From Planctomycetota bacterium (GTDB lineage: Bacteria; Planctomycetota; Planctomycetia; Isosphaerales; Isosphaeraceae), in NCBI GenBank assembly GCA_021791715.1, contig JAJYWB010000040.1, positions 1 through 55,285 of the forward strand: DNA of 55,285 nt, written 5' to 3'. Each line of letters begins with the position of its first letter. Positions within the stretch are counted from its first letter, which is position 1. Below are positions 38,364-47,754 of this stretch, in pieces. The translations under genes and the position numbers were made by a program. A model generated the notes under the pieces. The model ran no database searches and was not told where the DNA came from. It saw nothing but the letters and a program-made list of their open reading frames with translations.

Positions 38364-40472
38364 ATGAACGAAAGCGAATCTTCCCCCCTGACTTCGATCC
38401 GCAACATCGGCATCATCGCCCATATCGACGCGGGCAAAACGACGACGACCGAACGGATCCTCTATTACACCGGCATGACGCACCGAATGGGCGAGGTCGA
38501 TTCGGGGACGACCGTAACCGATTACCTTGAGGAAGAACGCCAGCGCGGAATCACGATCGTCGCCGCGGCGATCACGTGCCGCTGGAAAGACATCACGATC
38601 AATATCATCGACACTCCGGGGCATGTGGATTTCACCGTCGAGGTCGAACGTTCGCTCCGCGTTCTCGACGGAGCGGTCGTGATTTTCTCGGCGGTCGAGG
38701 GGGTCGAGGCTCAGAGTGAAACGGTGTGGCGTCAGGCGGCGAAGTACGGAGTCCCTCGAATTTGCTTCATCAACAAGATGGATCGGATCGGCGCCGAGTT
38801 TGATCGCGTGTTTCACGAAATCGGCGAGCGTCTCGAAAGCACGCCGATCCCCGTGCAAATTCCGATCGGCGCCGGCCCCGAAGGATCGATGGGGGAATTC
38901 CAGGGACTTATCGATCTGATCACGATGAAAGCGCTTTATTATAAGACCGAGGATTTAGGATCTTCGGTCGTCGAGCGCGAGATCGACGATTCGCTCCGTC
39001 CCGACGCCGACCTTTGGCGTGAAACGATGTTGAACACTTTATCCGATCTCGACGAGCCGTTCGCCGTCGCTTATATGGAGCATCTCGAGGGGAAGGAGTT
39101 GCCGACTTCGGCGATCACCGCGGCGCTGAGACGCGTGACGATCACGGGAAGAGCCCAGCCGGTTTTGTGCGGTTCGAGCTTCAAGTACGTCGGCGTGCAG
39201 CGGCTTCTCGACGCCGTTTCGGCGTACTTGCCGTGCCCGCTCGATCGTCCCCCCGTCGTCGGTCGGCATCCCAAAAAAGGCGCCGAAATCACCCGCCAAC
39301 CCTCGCTCGAAGAGCCGTTCTGCGGGCTCGTTTTCAAGATCCAAAACGACGAACACGGCGACCTCTCATTCGTACGTGTTTATTCGGGAGAACTCAAGGC
39401 CGGAACCCGCGTTTACAACCCCGGCAAAGACAAAAAAGAGATTTGCTCGCGGCTCTGGCACATTCAAGCCGACGATCGCGAAAAGGTCGAGACGGCGCAC
39501 GCGGGGGATATCGTCGGCGTCGTCGGGCTCAAAGAATCGGTGACGGGAGACACGCTCTGTGACGCGACACACCCGATCCTCCTCGAGCGGATCGAATTCC
39601 CCGAAACCGTCATCAGTATGTCGATCGAACCGATCAACTCGGCCGATAAAGGCAAACTCGCCGACACGCTCGCGGCGCTTTCCCGCGAGGATCCAACTTT
39701 TGCTTATAAGTTCAACGATGAAACAGGTCAAACGATCATCTCGGGTATGGGCGAATTGCATCTGGAGATTTTGAAAAATCGGATGCAGCGTGATTATCGG
39801 CTCAAGGTGCATGTCGGAAGGCCTCGCGTGAGCTATCGCGAGACGATTCAGCGCGCGGTCAAGGGGATCCAAGGATCTTGCATTCGTCAGACGGGCGGAT
39901 CGGGGCTTTTCGCGAGGGTGAAGATCGACCTTGAACCCGAATCGCAACCCAAGGGCGCGCCTGTGCTTCGCTTCGTCAATAAATTGAAGGGGGGGGTGAT
40001 TCCCTCGGAATACATCCCCGCGATCGAGGCGGGACTGCGCGAGGAGGCGAAATCGGGGGGAAGAACGGGCTTTCCGCTCGTCGACCTGAAAGTGACGCTT
40101 GTCGACGGCGATACGCACGACGTCGACTCGAACGAAATCGCGTTTCGCGCCGCGGCGTCGGACGCTCTCCGCAAGGCGGTGCACGAGGCGGGCGCCGTAC
40201 TTCTTGAACCGATCATGAAACTCGAGGTCGTTACTCCCGAAGAATATCTCGGCGATATCGTCGCCGATCTCGGCGGCCGTCGCGCCGAGATCAGCGAGAT
40301 GCACAATCGCGGCAAATTGAAAGTGATCGAGGCGCGGGTTCCGCTCGAGAAAATGTTCGGTTATTCGACCGCCGTCCGAAGCCTGAGCCAGGGACGCGCA
40401 AGCTACTCGATGGAACCGCTTCATTACGCCGCCGCCCCCGCGAGCCTGCTCGAAGTTCTGAGCGGAGAATGA
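38364..40472 (+). CDS. fusA: Elongation factor G
   Basis: 702 residues from the ATG at 38364; a TTG 12 codons earlier is open but less likely. EF-G moves tRNAs and mRNA through the ribosome using GTP. Motifs: AHIDAGKTTTTER (G1), RQRGITI (G2), DTPGHVDFT (G3), NKMD (G4, in CFINKMDRIG), then domains II-V ending with SYSMEPLHYAAAP. It is of full length. It is not beside rpsL, rpsG or tufA as the main fusA usually is; planctomycetes carry several EF-G genes, so this may be a second form. Confidence 0.95.
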   Translation: MNESESSPLTSIRNIGIIAHIDAGKTTTTERILYYTGMTHRMGEVDSGTTVTDYLEEERQRGITIVAAAITCRWKDITINIIDTPGHVDFTVEVERSLRVLDGAVVIFSAVEGVEAQSETVWRQAAKYGVPRICFINKMDRIGAEFDRVFHEIGERLESTPIPVQIPIGAGPEGSMGEFQGLIDLITMKALYYKTEDLGSSVVEREIDDSLRPDADLWRETMLNTLSDLDEPFAVAYMEHLEGKELPTSAITAALRRVTITGRAQPVLCGSSFKYVGVQRLLDAVSAYLPCPLDRPPVVGRHPKKGAEITRQPSLEEPFCGLVFKIQNDEHGDLSFVRVYSGELKAGTRVYNPGKDKKEICSRLWHIQADDREKVETAHAGDIVGVVGLKESVTGDTLCDATHPILLERIEFPETVISMSIEPINSADKGKLADTLAALSREDPTFAYKFNDETGQTIISGMGELHLEILKNRMQRDYRLKVHVGRPRVSYRETIQRAVKGIQGSCIRQTGGSGLFARVKIDLEPESQPKGAPVLRFVNKLKGGVIPSEYIPAIEAGLREEAKSGGRTGFPLVDLKVTLVDGDTHDVDSNEIAFRAAASDALRKAVHEAGAVLLEPIMKLEVVTPEEYLGDIVADLGGRRAEISEMHNRGKLKVIEARVPLEKMFGYSTAVRSLSQGRASYSMEPLHYAAAPASLLEVLSGE

Positions 40473-40581
40473 TTCTTTTTACCAAGGTATCACATTGATA
40501 TGAATGAGTTATTTATTTGATTAATCAGGCGTTCCTCCCGTCGAACATACGCATTTTAATATGAGCAGAGAGATACCGATT

Positions 40582-41252
40582 CCGGGAGGGCGAATCCGCA
40601 TTCGGGAGGGCGAACCTCCTGGTGAGCCGCCGTATTTTCATATCAGCAGGTCGAAACCGCATCCGGGAGGGCGAATCCGAATTCGGGAGGGCGAATCCGC
40701 ATCCGGGAGGGCGAACCTCCTGGTGAGCCGCCGTATTTTCATATCAGCAGGTCGAATCCTCATCCGGGAGGGCGAACCTCCTGGTGAGCCGCCGTATTTT
40801 CATATCAGCAGGTCGAATCCTCATCCGGGAGGGCGAATCCGCATCCGGGAGGGCGAACCTCCTGGTGAGCCGACGCATTTTCATATCAGGAGGGCGAATC
40901 CGCATCCGGGAGGGCGAATCCGAATTCGGGAGGGCGAACCTCCTGGTGAGCCGACGCATTTTCATATCAGCAGGTCGAAACCGCATCCGAGAGCTCGAAT
41001 CCGAATTCGGGAGGGCGAACCTCCTGGTGAGCCGACGCATTTTCATATCAGCAGGTCGAATCCGCATCCGGGAGGTCGAATCCTCATCCGGGAGGGCGAA
41101 CCTCCTGGTGAGCCGTTGTATATTCATATCAGCAGATCGAATCCGCATCCGGGAGGGCGAATCCTCATCCGGGAGGGCGAACCTCCCGGTGAGCCGTTGT
41201 ATTTTCATATCAGGAGGGCGAATCCGCATCCGGGAGGGCGAACCTCCCGGCT
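40582..41252. repeat. Modular array of the GGGAGGGCGA family, units of 61, 81 and 101 bp
   Basis: The phrase CCTCCTGGTGAGCC (or CCTCCCGG) starts at 40615, 40716, 40777, 40858, 40939, 41020, 41101, 41182 and 41243. The gaps are 101, 61, 81, 81, 81, 81, 81 and 61 bases, that is 41 plus one, two or three copies of a 20-base module such as GGGAGGGCGAATCCGCATCC. The 41-base part carries ATTTTCATATCAGCAGGTCG. Open frames of 160-230 codons on both strands here arise from the repeats and are not genes. It fills most of the 978-base gap between fusA and the dehydrogenase. Confidence 0.92.
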
Positions 41253-41319
41253 TGCCGAATGATGATATTTGCGATGATTGACGCTCAAAACAGCCTCTTA
41301 GCCGAAGGTTACGAAATCA

Positions 41320-41344
41320 GGCTCACCGGGAGGTTCGCCCTCCC
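41320..41344. repeat. Isolated inverted arm of the repeat family
   Basis: GGCTCACCGGGAGG followed by TTCGCCCTCCC, opposite in orientation to the array that ends 70 bases earlier. It looks like the closing arm of the element whose opening arms were amplified. Confidence 0.8.
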
Positions 41345-41450
41345 AAATCGAATAAGCCGATATCTAGATTTATAATATCGAGCGGTATTATTGGTGAATC
41401 GGCGAATAAACCGGTAAAAACATCGCGCCGGCCCGATCGATTCGTTCGAT

Positions 41451-44400
41451 TTATGGAACGGGTTTTTCGGCGGGGAGAGCGACCTGCGTTTGATGTTTGA
41501 GATACGCGAAAAGATCGCGAATTTGTTCATCGCTCAGGGTCGACGCCAATCCGTCGGGCATCAGCGATCGATCCGAAGGTCGCTCGGCCTCGATGTCGGA
41601 GCGATCGACGACGACGGCTTCGTTCTGCGTTTGAAGCGTGAGGGTCCGTTCGTTCCGATTCCGAATCAATCCGTTGAGCACGCGACCGTCGCGGAGCGCG
41701 ACGACCGTCATCTTAAAGTCGGCGTTAACCGTCGCGGCGGGATCGACGACGTTCTCAAGCAGATATTCCAGATTGTCGCGTCCCGCCCCGGTGAGGTCGG
41801 GACCGATCGAGCCTCCGTATCCATATAATTTATGACACGACGAACAAACCTTGTTAAATATAAGCCGACCCTCGCCGAGATTCGCGCCCGCGAGAGCTTT
41901 TTCGTTCAACTTCTTGCGCAACGAATCGATTTGCGCTTTGCGATCGGCCGGGGTGTCGTGAATCTCACCCCACGTTTCGCCGAGTTTGCGGGTGAGCCGG
42001 GGGTCGCCGTGCTCTCGTATCTGCCGCGCCTGGAACGCCGACACGTCGCCGCGGGGGATTTTGCCCGTCGCCAATGCGTCGAGCAACGCCGAAGCGAACG
42101 ACGGCCGAGAGACGAGAGCGTCGATCACCGCCGAGCGCTCGGACGGATGAAAAGCACGGTAACTCGCCGCCAGCCGCGAGCCGATCGCGGGATCGTCGAA
42201 GCCCGCGAGCCCCCGCGCAGCGGTCTTGTTCAAAAAGCGAACCCCGAGCAGCCGCTCGCAAATCGACCGCAAATCGACGGGACGCGCCGCGATCAACGAT
42301 TCGAGAGCGGATTGTCGCAAGAAAATATCAGCATGATCATCGAGCGCAAGCTTCTTGATTTCATCGAGAGCGCGTCCCTCGCCGAAGACGACGCCGAGCT
42401 CGCGGACCTTGGTTTCGATCTCGGGGTTCGCGTCGCGCTCGACCGATTTGGAAACGCTCTCCCACGCGGCGGGTCGAGGCGCTTTGCGGCGACCTCGAAG
42501 AGCCTGCCAAACGCCCGTGATCACGTCGCCTCGAAACGATTGAGACTCGCTCGAAGCCGAGGCCGCGAGCAATCGATCGAGCGGAACGGGGCGCGATTCA
42601 AGATCCTCGGCGAGTCGCCGCGCGATCAGGCGACGCGTCGTCGCGAGTTCGCACTTTTCTCCCAGAAGCGCGAGAGTCGCCGGGTCGGAGTCGGCGATTG
42701 GAATTAAACCGTACCATATCAGTAAGGGTAAGTTATGATCGGACGAATCTTCTTTGTGTTTCAAAAGAGGTTCGGCGAGCGCGGCTCGATCGGCGATCGT
42801 CAGCCTGCCGAGGGTTGAAGCCAGGATCAATCTCACGAGAGCCGAGTCGTCGTCGCTCGCGACGCGGACGAATTCGGAAAGCAGATCGCGCGGAAGCGAT
42901 CGCTCCCCCGCGGGGCGTTTACCAAGGACGTCGTCGAGCGGGGCGTCTTCGGTGAGAAGCCGAATCCCCCACGCTCGAACCGATTCGTGCTTATCTTTAA
43001 GAAGCGAGCGAAAGATCGCGGCGTTATCGCTCGGTTCGCGTAAAACCTGAAGCGTCCACGCGGCTCGAAGTTTGCGGACGGGATCGGGTTCCTCTTCGAT
43101 CATTTTTCGCGCCGCGGCGATCGCGTTTTCGAGCTTTTCACCGGAGGCGGCTCGATCCGCCAGAACCCGCCGCGCCCGCCGTGCGAACCAATCGTTCGGA
43201 TCGCGTTGATACCCGACGAGATCGACCTCGTCCGCTTTTGTCAAGTCAAAATGTTTAGGTTTGCTTTGATCTCCATACCAGATCTTATAAATTCTTCCAG
43301 AAGTCCGGTGAACGCCGTCGTTCTCGTGGCATTCGCCCGAATCGCTCCAATCGAGCACGAACGCGTTTCCATCGGGAGTTTGAGATATCTCCATTCCTCG
43401 AAACCAGGTGTCGGCGGCGAAGAAAACGTCGGCCTCGTGCCGGCCGATATAACCGCTCCCCGTGCGATCGAGACGATCGACGTTGGCGCGCCTGCCGTGC
43501 ATGTTGAGCGTGAAGAGCCTGCCGCGATAATTCTCGGGCCAGCGGTTCGCCTGATAAATCATCGCGCCGATGTGCGCGTGACCGCCCCCTTTTTTATCGT
43601 GCTCTCCCTTCGCCGAACGCGAATCGGTCCAATCTTTTGATTCATCCCAGTGCCAATGATCGGCGTGCTGGTCGATCAGTTCATAAACATGTGGATTGGG
43701 ATCGATCGTGTGGGGTCGAACGAAATGCATCCCCGCGATCGCGTGCCAGAGATGCCCGTTCACGGTGTTGATGAAAAACGGCTCGCCGAATTCGTTCCAA
43801 TCGTGTCCCCACGGGTTCGTAACGCCGTGAGCGAGCGCCTCGAACCGCTTCGTTCGCGGGCTGAATCGCCACAATCCCCCCGCGAGCGGAACGCGATCCG
43901 CCGAGGCCGAGCCTGGAGGCCCCACAAGCCCCGGCGAAGACGCGCCGCATCGACCGTATAAATCGCCGTCGGGTCCCCATCTTAATCCATTGGCAAAATT
44001 ATGATAATTTTCTTCTGGAACGGTGAAGCCGTCGAGAACGACTCGTGCGGGACCGTCGGGACGATCGTCGCCGTCGCGATCGGGAATGAAAAGAAGCCGC
44101 GGCGGACACATCAGCCAAACCCCGCCTAGCCCGATTTCCACACTTGTTAATGTTTGGACTTGATCGGTGAAAACCGTGCGCCGATCGCATTTACCGTCGC
44201 CGTCGGAATCCTCCAGAATCAATACGCGATCGCGAAGGTTGAGGTCGAACCGAACGGCTCGCTCGGAATACGTGTAATTCTCGGCGACCCAGATCCTCCC
44301 GCGCGAGTCCCAGGTCATCGCGATCGGGTTCATCACGTCGGGCTCGGCTGCGAAAACCGAAACGTGAAACCCCGGCGGCGTTCGAAACGAAGCCGCGGCC

Positions 44401-44543
44401 TTCTCCGCCGAAAGCGGACCCGACGCGTCGCGCTCGGTGTTGTAAATCCGCGGAAAATCTTCGGCCGACACGCGAACGTTCGCGACCGACACGCTCAAAA
44501 CGACCGCCGCGGCGACGAATCCGATCGATCTTCCGGGCTTCAT
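41451..44543 (-). CDS. PVC-type membrane-bound dehydrogenase with HEAT repeats and cytochrome c domain
   Basis: 1030 residues from the ATG at 44543, which opens a signal peptide (SIGFVAAAVVLSVSVANVRV); the frame is open to 44639 without a ribosome site. Residues about 50-440 are a beta-propeller dehydrogenase-like domain (GFHVSVFAAEPDVMNPIAMT, WDSRGRIWVAENYTY, DGDGKCDRRTVF, FANGLRWGPDGDLYGRCG, FVLDWSDSGECHEND). About 470-880 are HEAT-like helical repeats. The end is a cytochrome c-type heme domain: VCSSCHKLYGYGG with CXXCH, GPDLTGAGRDNLEYLLENV, then DGRVLNGLI. It should be an exported oxidoreductase that passes electrons to its own heme; substrate, perhaps a sugar or polyol, is unknown. Confidence 0.94.
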   Translation of the reverse strand: MKPGRSIGFVAAAVVLSVSVANVRVSAEDFPRIYNTERDASGPLSAEKAAASFRTPPGFHVSVFAAEPDVMNPIAMTWDSRGRIWVAENYTYSERAVRFDLNLRDRVLILEDSDGDGKCDRRTVFTDQVQTLTSVEIGLGGVWLMCPPRLLFIPDRDGDDRPDGPARVVLDGFTVPEENYHNFANGLRWGPDGDLYGRCGASSPGLVGPPGSASADRVPLAGGLWRFSPRTKRFEALAHGVTNPWGHDWNEFGEPFFINTVNGHLWHAIAGMHFVRPHTIDPNPHVYELIDQHADHWHWDESKDWTDSRSAKGEHDKKGGGHAHIGAMIYQANRWPENYRGRLFTLNMHGRRANVDRLDRTGSGYIGRHEADVFFAADTWFRGMEISQTPDGNAFVLDWSDSGECHENDGVHRTSGRIYKIWYGDQSKPKHFDLTKADEVDLVGYQRDPNDWFARRARRVLADRAASGEKLENAIAAARKMIEEEPDPVRKLRAAWTLQVLREPSDNAAIFRSLLKDKHESVRAWGIRLLTEDAPLDDVLGKRPAGERSLPRDLLSEFVRVASDDDSALVRLILASTLGRLTIADRAALAEPLLKHKEDSSDHNLPLLIWYGLIPIADSDPATLALLGEKCELATTRRLIARRLAEDLESRPVPLDRLLAASASSESQSFRGDVITGVWQALRGRRKAPRPAAWESVSKSVERDANPEIETKVRELGVVFGEGRALDEIKKLALDDHADIFLRQSALESLIAARPVDLRSICERLLGVRFLNKTAARGLAGFDDPAIGSRLAASYRAFHPSERSAVIDALVSRPSFASALLDALATGKIPRGDVSAFQARQIREHGDPRLTRKLGETWGEIHDTPADRKAQIDSLRKKLNEKALAGANLGEGRLIFNKVCSSCHKLYGYGGSIGPDLTGAGRDNLEYLLENVVDPAATVNADFKMTVVALRDGRVLNGLIRNRNERTLTLQTQNEAVVVDRSDIEAERPSDRSLMPDGLASTLSDEQIRDLFAYLKHQTQVALPAEKPVP

Positions 44544-44891
44544 GGCGCAAGATCCCCAAATGATAAAAATCAACGAACGCGTCGAGCGGATCGGACGCGT
44601 CACGCCCCGTTTCCCATCGCCTTGCGAGCTTAATATCATAAGGGCGATCGACCTCGCGTGAAAAGCTCCGACCCGACGAAATATGAAGACAAAATATGTT
44701 TATATAATTATTTTATGACAACTGAACCCTAGAGTGTACTGGATTTGTCGATCAAAAGAAAAAGGTCGATCGGACCCGCCGATCGACCCGTCGAATGTGC
44801 GAACCGGACTCGATTCTCGCTTCGTTCGCTTTCGGAATACGGAACGGATCGAGCGATAAGAAACGTTAAGACGCGAACGATCGACCGAAGG

Positions 44892-45383
44892 TTACGGGAT
44901 CAAACCCGAGCTTCCCGCGTTCGTCGGCGGCGACTCGACGCGTCCCGAGAACCGAGGAACGGGCACCCTCGCCCCGCGGCTGATCGTTTCGTTGTACGGA
45001 TTCATCGGCGTACTGTCGGGAGCGAGAGGAGGGCCCCCCATCGGATGCTCGCCCCCGCAACCCGCGTAGGGGATGTAACGTTCGCCTCGATTAATATACG
45101 GATTGTAATATGTTGACAAAAATGATTGATCGGGGCGCGACGCGTAATAGCGGGGGAAGAAATATTCGGGGTTGCGATCGGCGCCGAGCGGGAGTCTGTC
45201 GCCGTAATCGATCCAGCCGTAATGATCGGGGCTGTCGTTGGGGAAACCCCAACCGTAGCCCGGACCCGGGGCGAGAATCCTCCCTCCGCCGCCGAAGTGG
45301 CGCGCCTCGCGGATTCGACCGAGAAGCCCTCCCGGAGCGCTCATAGCGAGGATCAAAGCGAGCGTCGTCGCGGAAATCGACAT
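44892..45383 (-). CDS. Secreted protein of unknown function
   Basis: 163 residues; GGAGG lies 8 bases before the ATG at 45383, a strong ribosome site. The first 20 residues are a likely signal peptide (ISATTLALILAMSAPGG). The rest is Gly-, Pro-, Tyr- and Asn-rich (GPGYGWGFPNDSPDHYGWID, YYNPYINRGERYIPYAGCGG) with no known domain and little predicted structure. Such short aromatic and Gly-rich exported proteins are frequent in planctomycetes and may belong to the cell wall. Not recognised beyond that. Confidence 0.75.
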   Translation of the reverse strand: MSISATTLALILAMSAPGGLLGRIREARHFGGGGRILAPGPGYGWGFPNDSPDHYGWIDYGDRLPLGADRNPEYFFPRYYASRPDQSFLSTYYNPYINRGERYIPYAGCGGEHPMGGPPLAPDSTPMNPYNETISRGARVPVPRFSGRVESPPTNAGSSGLIP

Positions 45384-45632
45384 CTGTTTTACCTCCGTGC
45401 TCTACGCGAAGCGCCGAACGCTTGAGGCCCCTCGGACCGCGCGCGGCGACATCGGCGGTTTTCTCAAGCGTATCACGCGAATCGATTCAAAGTCGAAATC
45501 CCCTTCGGTTTCACTTCCGCGACGCCGTTAAAACCGGTACGATTCATCGGTCCCGACCGTGAAAGAGGTCGTCGGGACGAATCGAACGTGTGCGCCATCG
45601 TCGAATCGATTCCGACGTGAAGTTGGGGCGGT

Positions 45633-46208
45633 ATGATCCTTTTAATCGACAATTACGATTCGTTCACATATAACCTGGTGCAGCGATTGGGAGAGATCGA
45701 TTCGACGATCGACCTCAAGGTCGTCCGCAACGATCAAATCACGCTCGACGCGATCGACGAACTCGCCCCCGAGCGGATCATCATCTCTCCGGGGCCCTGC
45801 ACCCCCAAAGAGGCGGGGATATCGACCGACGTCGTGCGCAGGTTCGGCGCCAAAATCCCTTTGCTCGGAGTTTGTTTGGGGCATCAGTGCATCGGCGAGG
45901 CGTTCGGCGCGGCGATCGTTCGCGCCGATCGGATCATGCACGGCAAAACGTCGTGGATCCGCCACGACGGCGCGGGGCTTTACCAGGGCTTGCCGAACCC
46001 GTTCGAGGCCACGCGTTATCACAGCCTCGTCATCAAACCGGGAACGCTCCCCGACGAACTCCGCGTCGTCTCCTGGACCGAGGAGGGAGAAATCATGGGC
46101 GTAAGACATCAAACCCTGCCGATCGAAGGGGTTCAATACCATCCCGAAAGCTTTCTCACCGTCGAAGGGCACGCGCTCTTGCGCAATTTTTTACTCATGC
46201 GCCGATAA
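45633..46208 (+). CDS. pabA: Glutamine amidotransferase of anthranilate/aminodeoxychorismate synthase
   Basis: 191 residues, class I glutamine amidotransferase. It releases ammonia from glutamine for the partner synthase that turns chorismate into aminodeoxychorismate (folate) or anthranilate (tryptophan). Opening MILLIDNYDSFTYNLVQ is diagnostic. The triad is Cys81 (GVCLGHQCIG), His170 and Glu172 (QYHPES). Also ISPGPCTP. pabA and trpG cannot be told apart by sequence alone; no pabB or trpE lies beside it. GGGG precedes the ATG by 5 bases. moeA follows 58 bases on, same strand. Confidence 0.94.
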   Translation: MILLIDNYDSFTYNLVQRLGEIDSTIDLKVVRNDQITLDAIDELAPERIIISPGPCTPKEAGISTDVVRRFGAKIPLLGVCLGHQCIGEAFGAAIVRADRIMHGKTSWIRHDGAGLYQGLPNPFEATRYHSLVIKPGTLPDELRVVSWTEEGEIMGVRHQTLPIEGVQYHPESFLTVEGHALLRNFLLMRR

Positions 46209-46266
46209 GATGAAGCGACCGCTCGAGCGAAGCGAATCAGGCGAGATAACGGTAAAGGAGGCGCCG

Positions 46267-47556
46267 ATGACGACGGTCGACGAGGCGAAGAGGCTGATTC
46301 TCGAACGAACCGGAACGCTCGCCGCGCGGAATTGGGTTCTCTTTCAAAGCCTCGGCCTCGTCCTCGCCGATCCGATCGTCGCCGACCGCGATTCGCCCCC
46401 GTTCGAAAAGGCGCTTGTGGACGGTTACGCGATCCGATCGAGCGATTATCTCGGCGCCGATCAGGCGTGGAGGGTCGGCGAACGAATCGTCGCGGGCGCC
46501 GAACCCTCGCTCCCGCTCGAAGCGGGAACGACGGCGCTCGTCATGACGGGAGCGCCCGTTCCACAAGGGTGTGATTGCGTGATTATGCGTGAGCAATCCA
46601 GAATTATTGATTCGTCGCTTCACCGGGATCGTTCAAGCGAGTTGGTTTGTTTCGATCTCGCCGAAATTCCCCGGCCGGGGCGTAACCTCGCGCGACGCGG
46701 AAGTGAATTTCACGCGGGGGATCTCTTGATCGAAGCCGGCGTTCGGCTCGATCCGGTCGTCTCGTCGATCGCCGCGACGGTCGGTTGCGATTACCCCAGG
46801 ATCGTTCCGCGTCCCTCGGTTTCGATCGTGCCGACGGGAAACGAACTCTTTCCCCCACGCGTCAATCCCGGCCGGCTCGGCATCCGTGAATCGAACGGAA
46901 CGCTCTTAAGCGGATTTTGCCTGCGGGAAGGCTTCGACGCGAGCGTTCAGCCGATCAGCCGTGATGAACCTAAAGATTTATGTGAATCTTTTGAATACGC
47001 TCTCTCCCGCGCCGACGTCGTTTTGATTTGCGGGGGCGTTTCGGCGGGGGATCTCGACCTCGTCCCCGAAACGCTCGAGAAAATCGGCGTCGAGCGCGTG
47101 TTCCACAAGGTTTCGATCAAGCCCGGCAAGCCGATCTGGTTCGGAACGAAACGTCGAGCCAAGCCCCAGCGCGATACCGCGGTCGCGCACGCCGAAGCCG
47201 GTCCCGATCGGCTTGTTTTCGGCCTTCCCGGCAATCCCGTCAGCGGACTCGTCTGCTTTTTGGAGTTCGTTCTCCCCGCCTTACGCAAGCTCGCGGGAAG
47301 ACCCGATAAGGCCGAACCCAAATTACGCTTGCCGTTATTAACACGATTCGATCAACGAGGCGACCGGACCTCGTATCACCCCGCTCGACTCGTCCGTGAA
47401 CGCCCCGACGATCATCCCAACATTCGAACGCTCGCGTGGAAGGGTTCGGCGGATATGCTCTCGGTCGCTCAAGCCGAAGGTTTCGCGATATTTCCGCCCG
47501 GCGATCGAATCTACCAAGAAGGAGATCGCGTCGATTTCCTACCAATCCACACATAA
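46267..47556 (+). CDS. moeA: Molybdopterin molybdenumtransferase MoeA
   Basis: 429 residues from the ATG at 46267 with GGAGG 5 bases upstream; the open frame to 46210 has no such site. MoeA inserts molybdate into adenylated molybdopterin, completing the molybdenum cofactor. The family opening (TTVDEAKRLILERTG), the lid segment DSPPFEKALVDGYAIRS, MTGAPVPQGCDCVIMRE, SIVPTGNELF, GGVSAGDLDLVP and FGLPGNPVSGLVCFLEFVLP are all present, followed by the short C-terminal domain ending GDRVDFLPI. It follows pabA closely; other cofactor genes are not in the window. Confidence 0.95.
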   Translation: MTTVDEAKRLILERTGTLAARNWVLFQSLGLVLADPIVADRDSPPFEKALVDGYAIRSSDYLGADQAWRVGERIVAGAEPSLPLEAGTTALVMTGAPVPQGCDCVIMREQSRIIDSSLHRDRSSELVCFDLAEIPRPGRNLARRGSEFHAGDLLIEAGVRLDPVVSSIAATVGCDYPRIVPRPSVSIVPTGNELFPPRVNPGRLGIRESNGTLLSGFCLREGFDASVQPISRDEPKDLCESFEYALSRADVVLICGGVSAGDLDLVPETLEKIGVERVFHKVSIKPGKPIWFGTKRRAKPQRDTAVAHAEAGPDRLVFGLPGNPVSGLVCFLEFVLPALRKLAGRPDKAEPKLRLPLLTRFDQRGDRTSYHPARLVRERPDDHPNIRTLAWKGSADMLSVAQAEGFAIFPPGDRIYQEGDRVDFLPIHT

Positions 47557-47754
47557 ACAGAAGGCGACGCGATCCGAGGCGCGGACGCATCGAACGAGAC
47601 GATCGCATCGATTCCGGGATCTCCCGGTTCGCACTCCCGTCGAGCGTAACCCGATACGCCGAGGCGCGACGATCGGCGATTCCGGCGGGCGAGGCGATCG
47701 CGATCGTTCGAGCGATTGATCTTCGATCATTCGAGATATAACAGGACGTATTCG

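Noticed and set aside
40582..41252. CRISPR array
   Set aside because: Repeats are contiguous with variable module number; there are no unique spacers of constant length and no cas genes.
40561..41281. Open frames of 160-230 codons with REGEPPGEP-type repeats on both strands
   Set aside because: They arise from the 20/41-base repeat modules, are open in several frames at once, lack ribosome sites and any domain.
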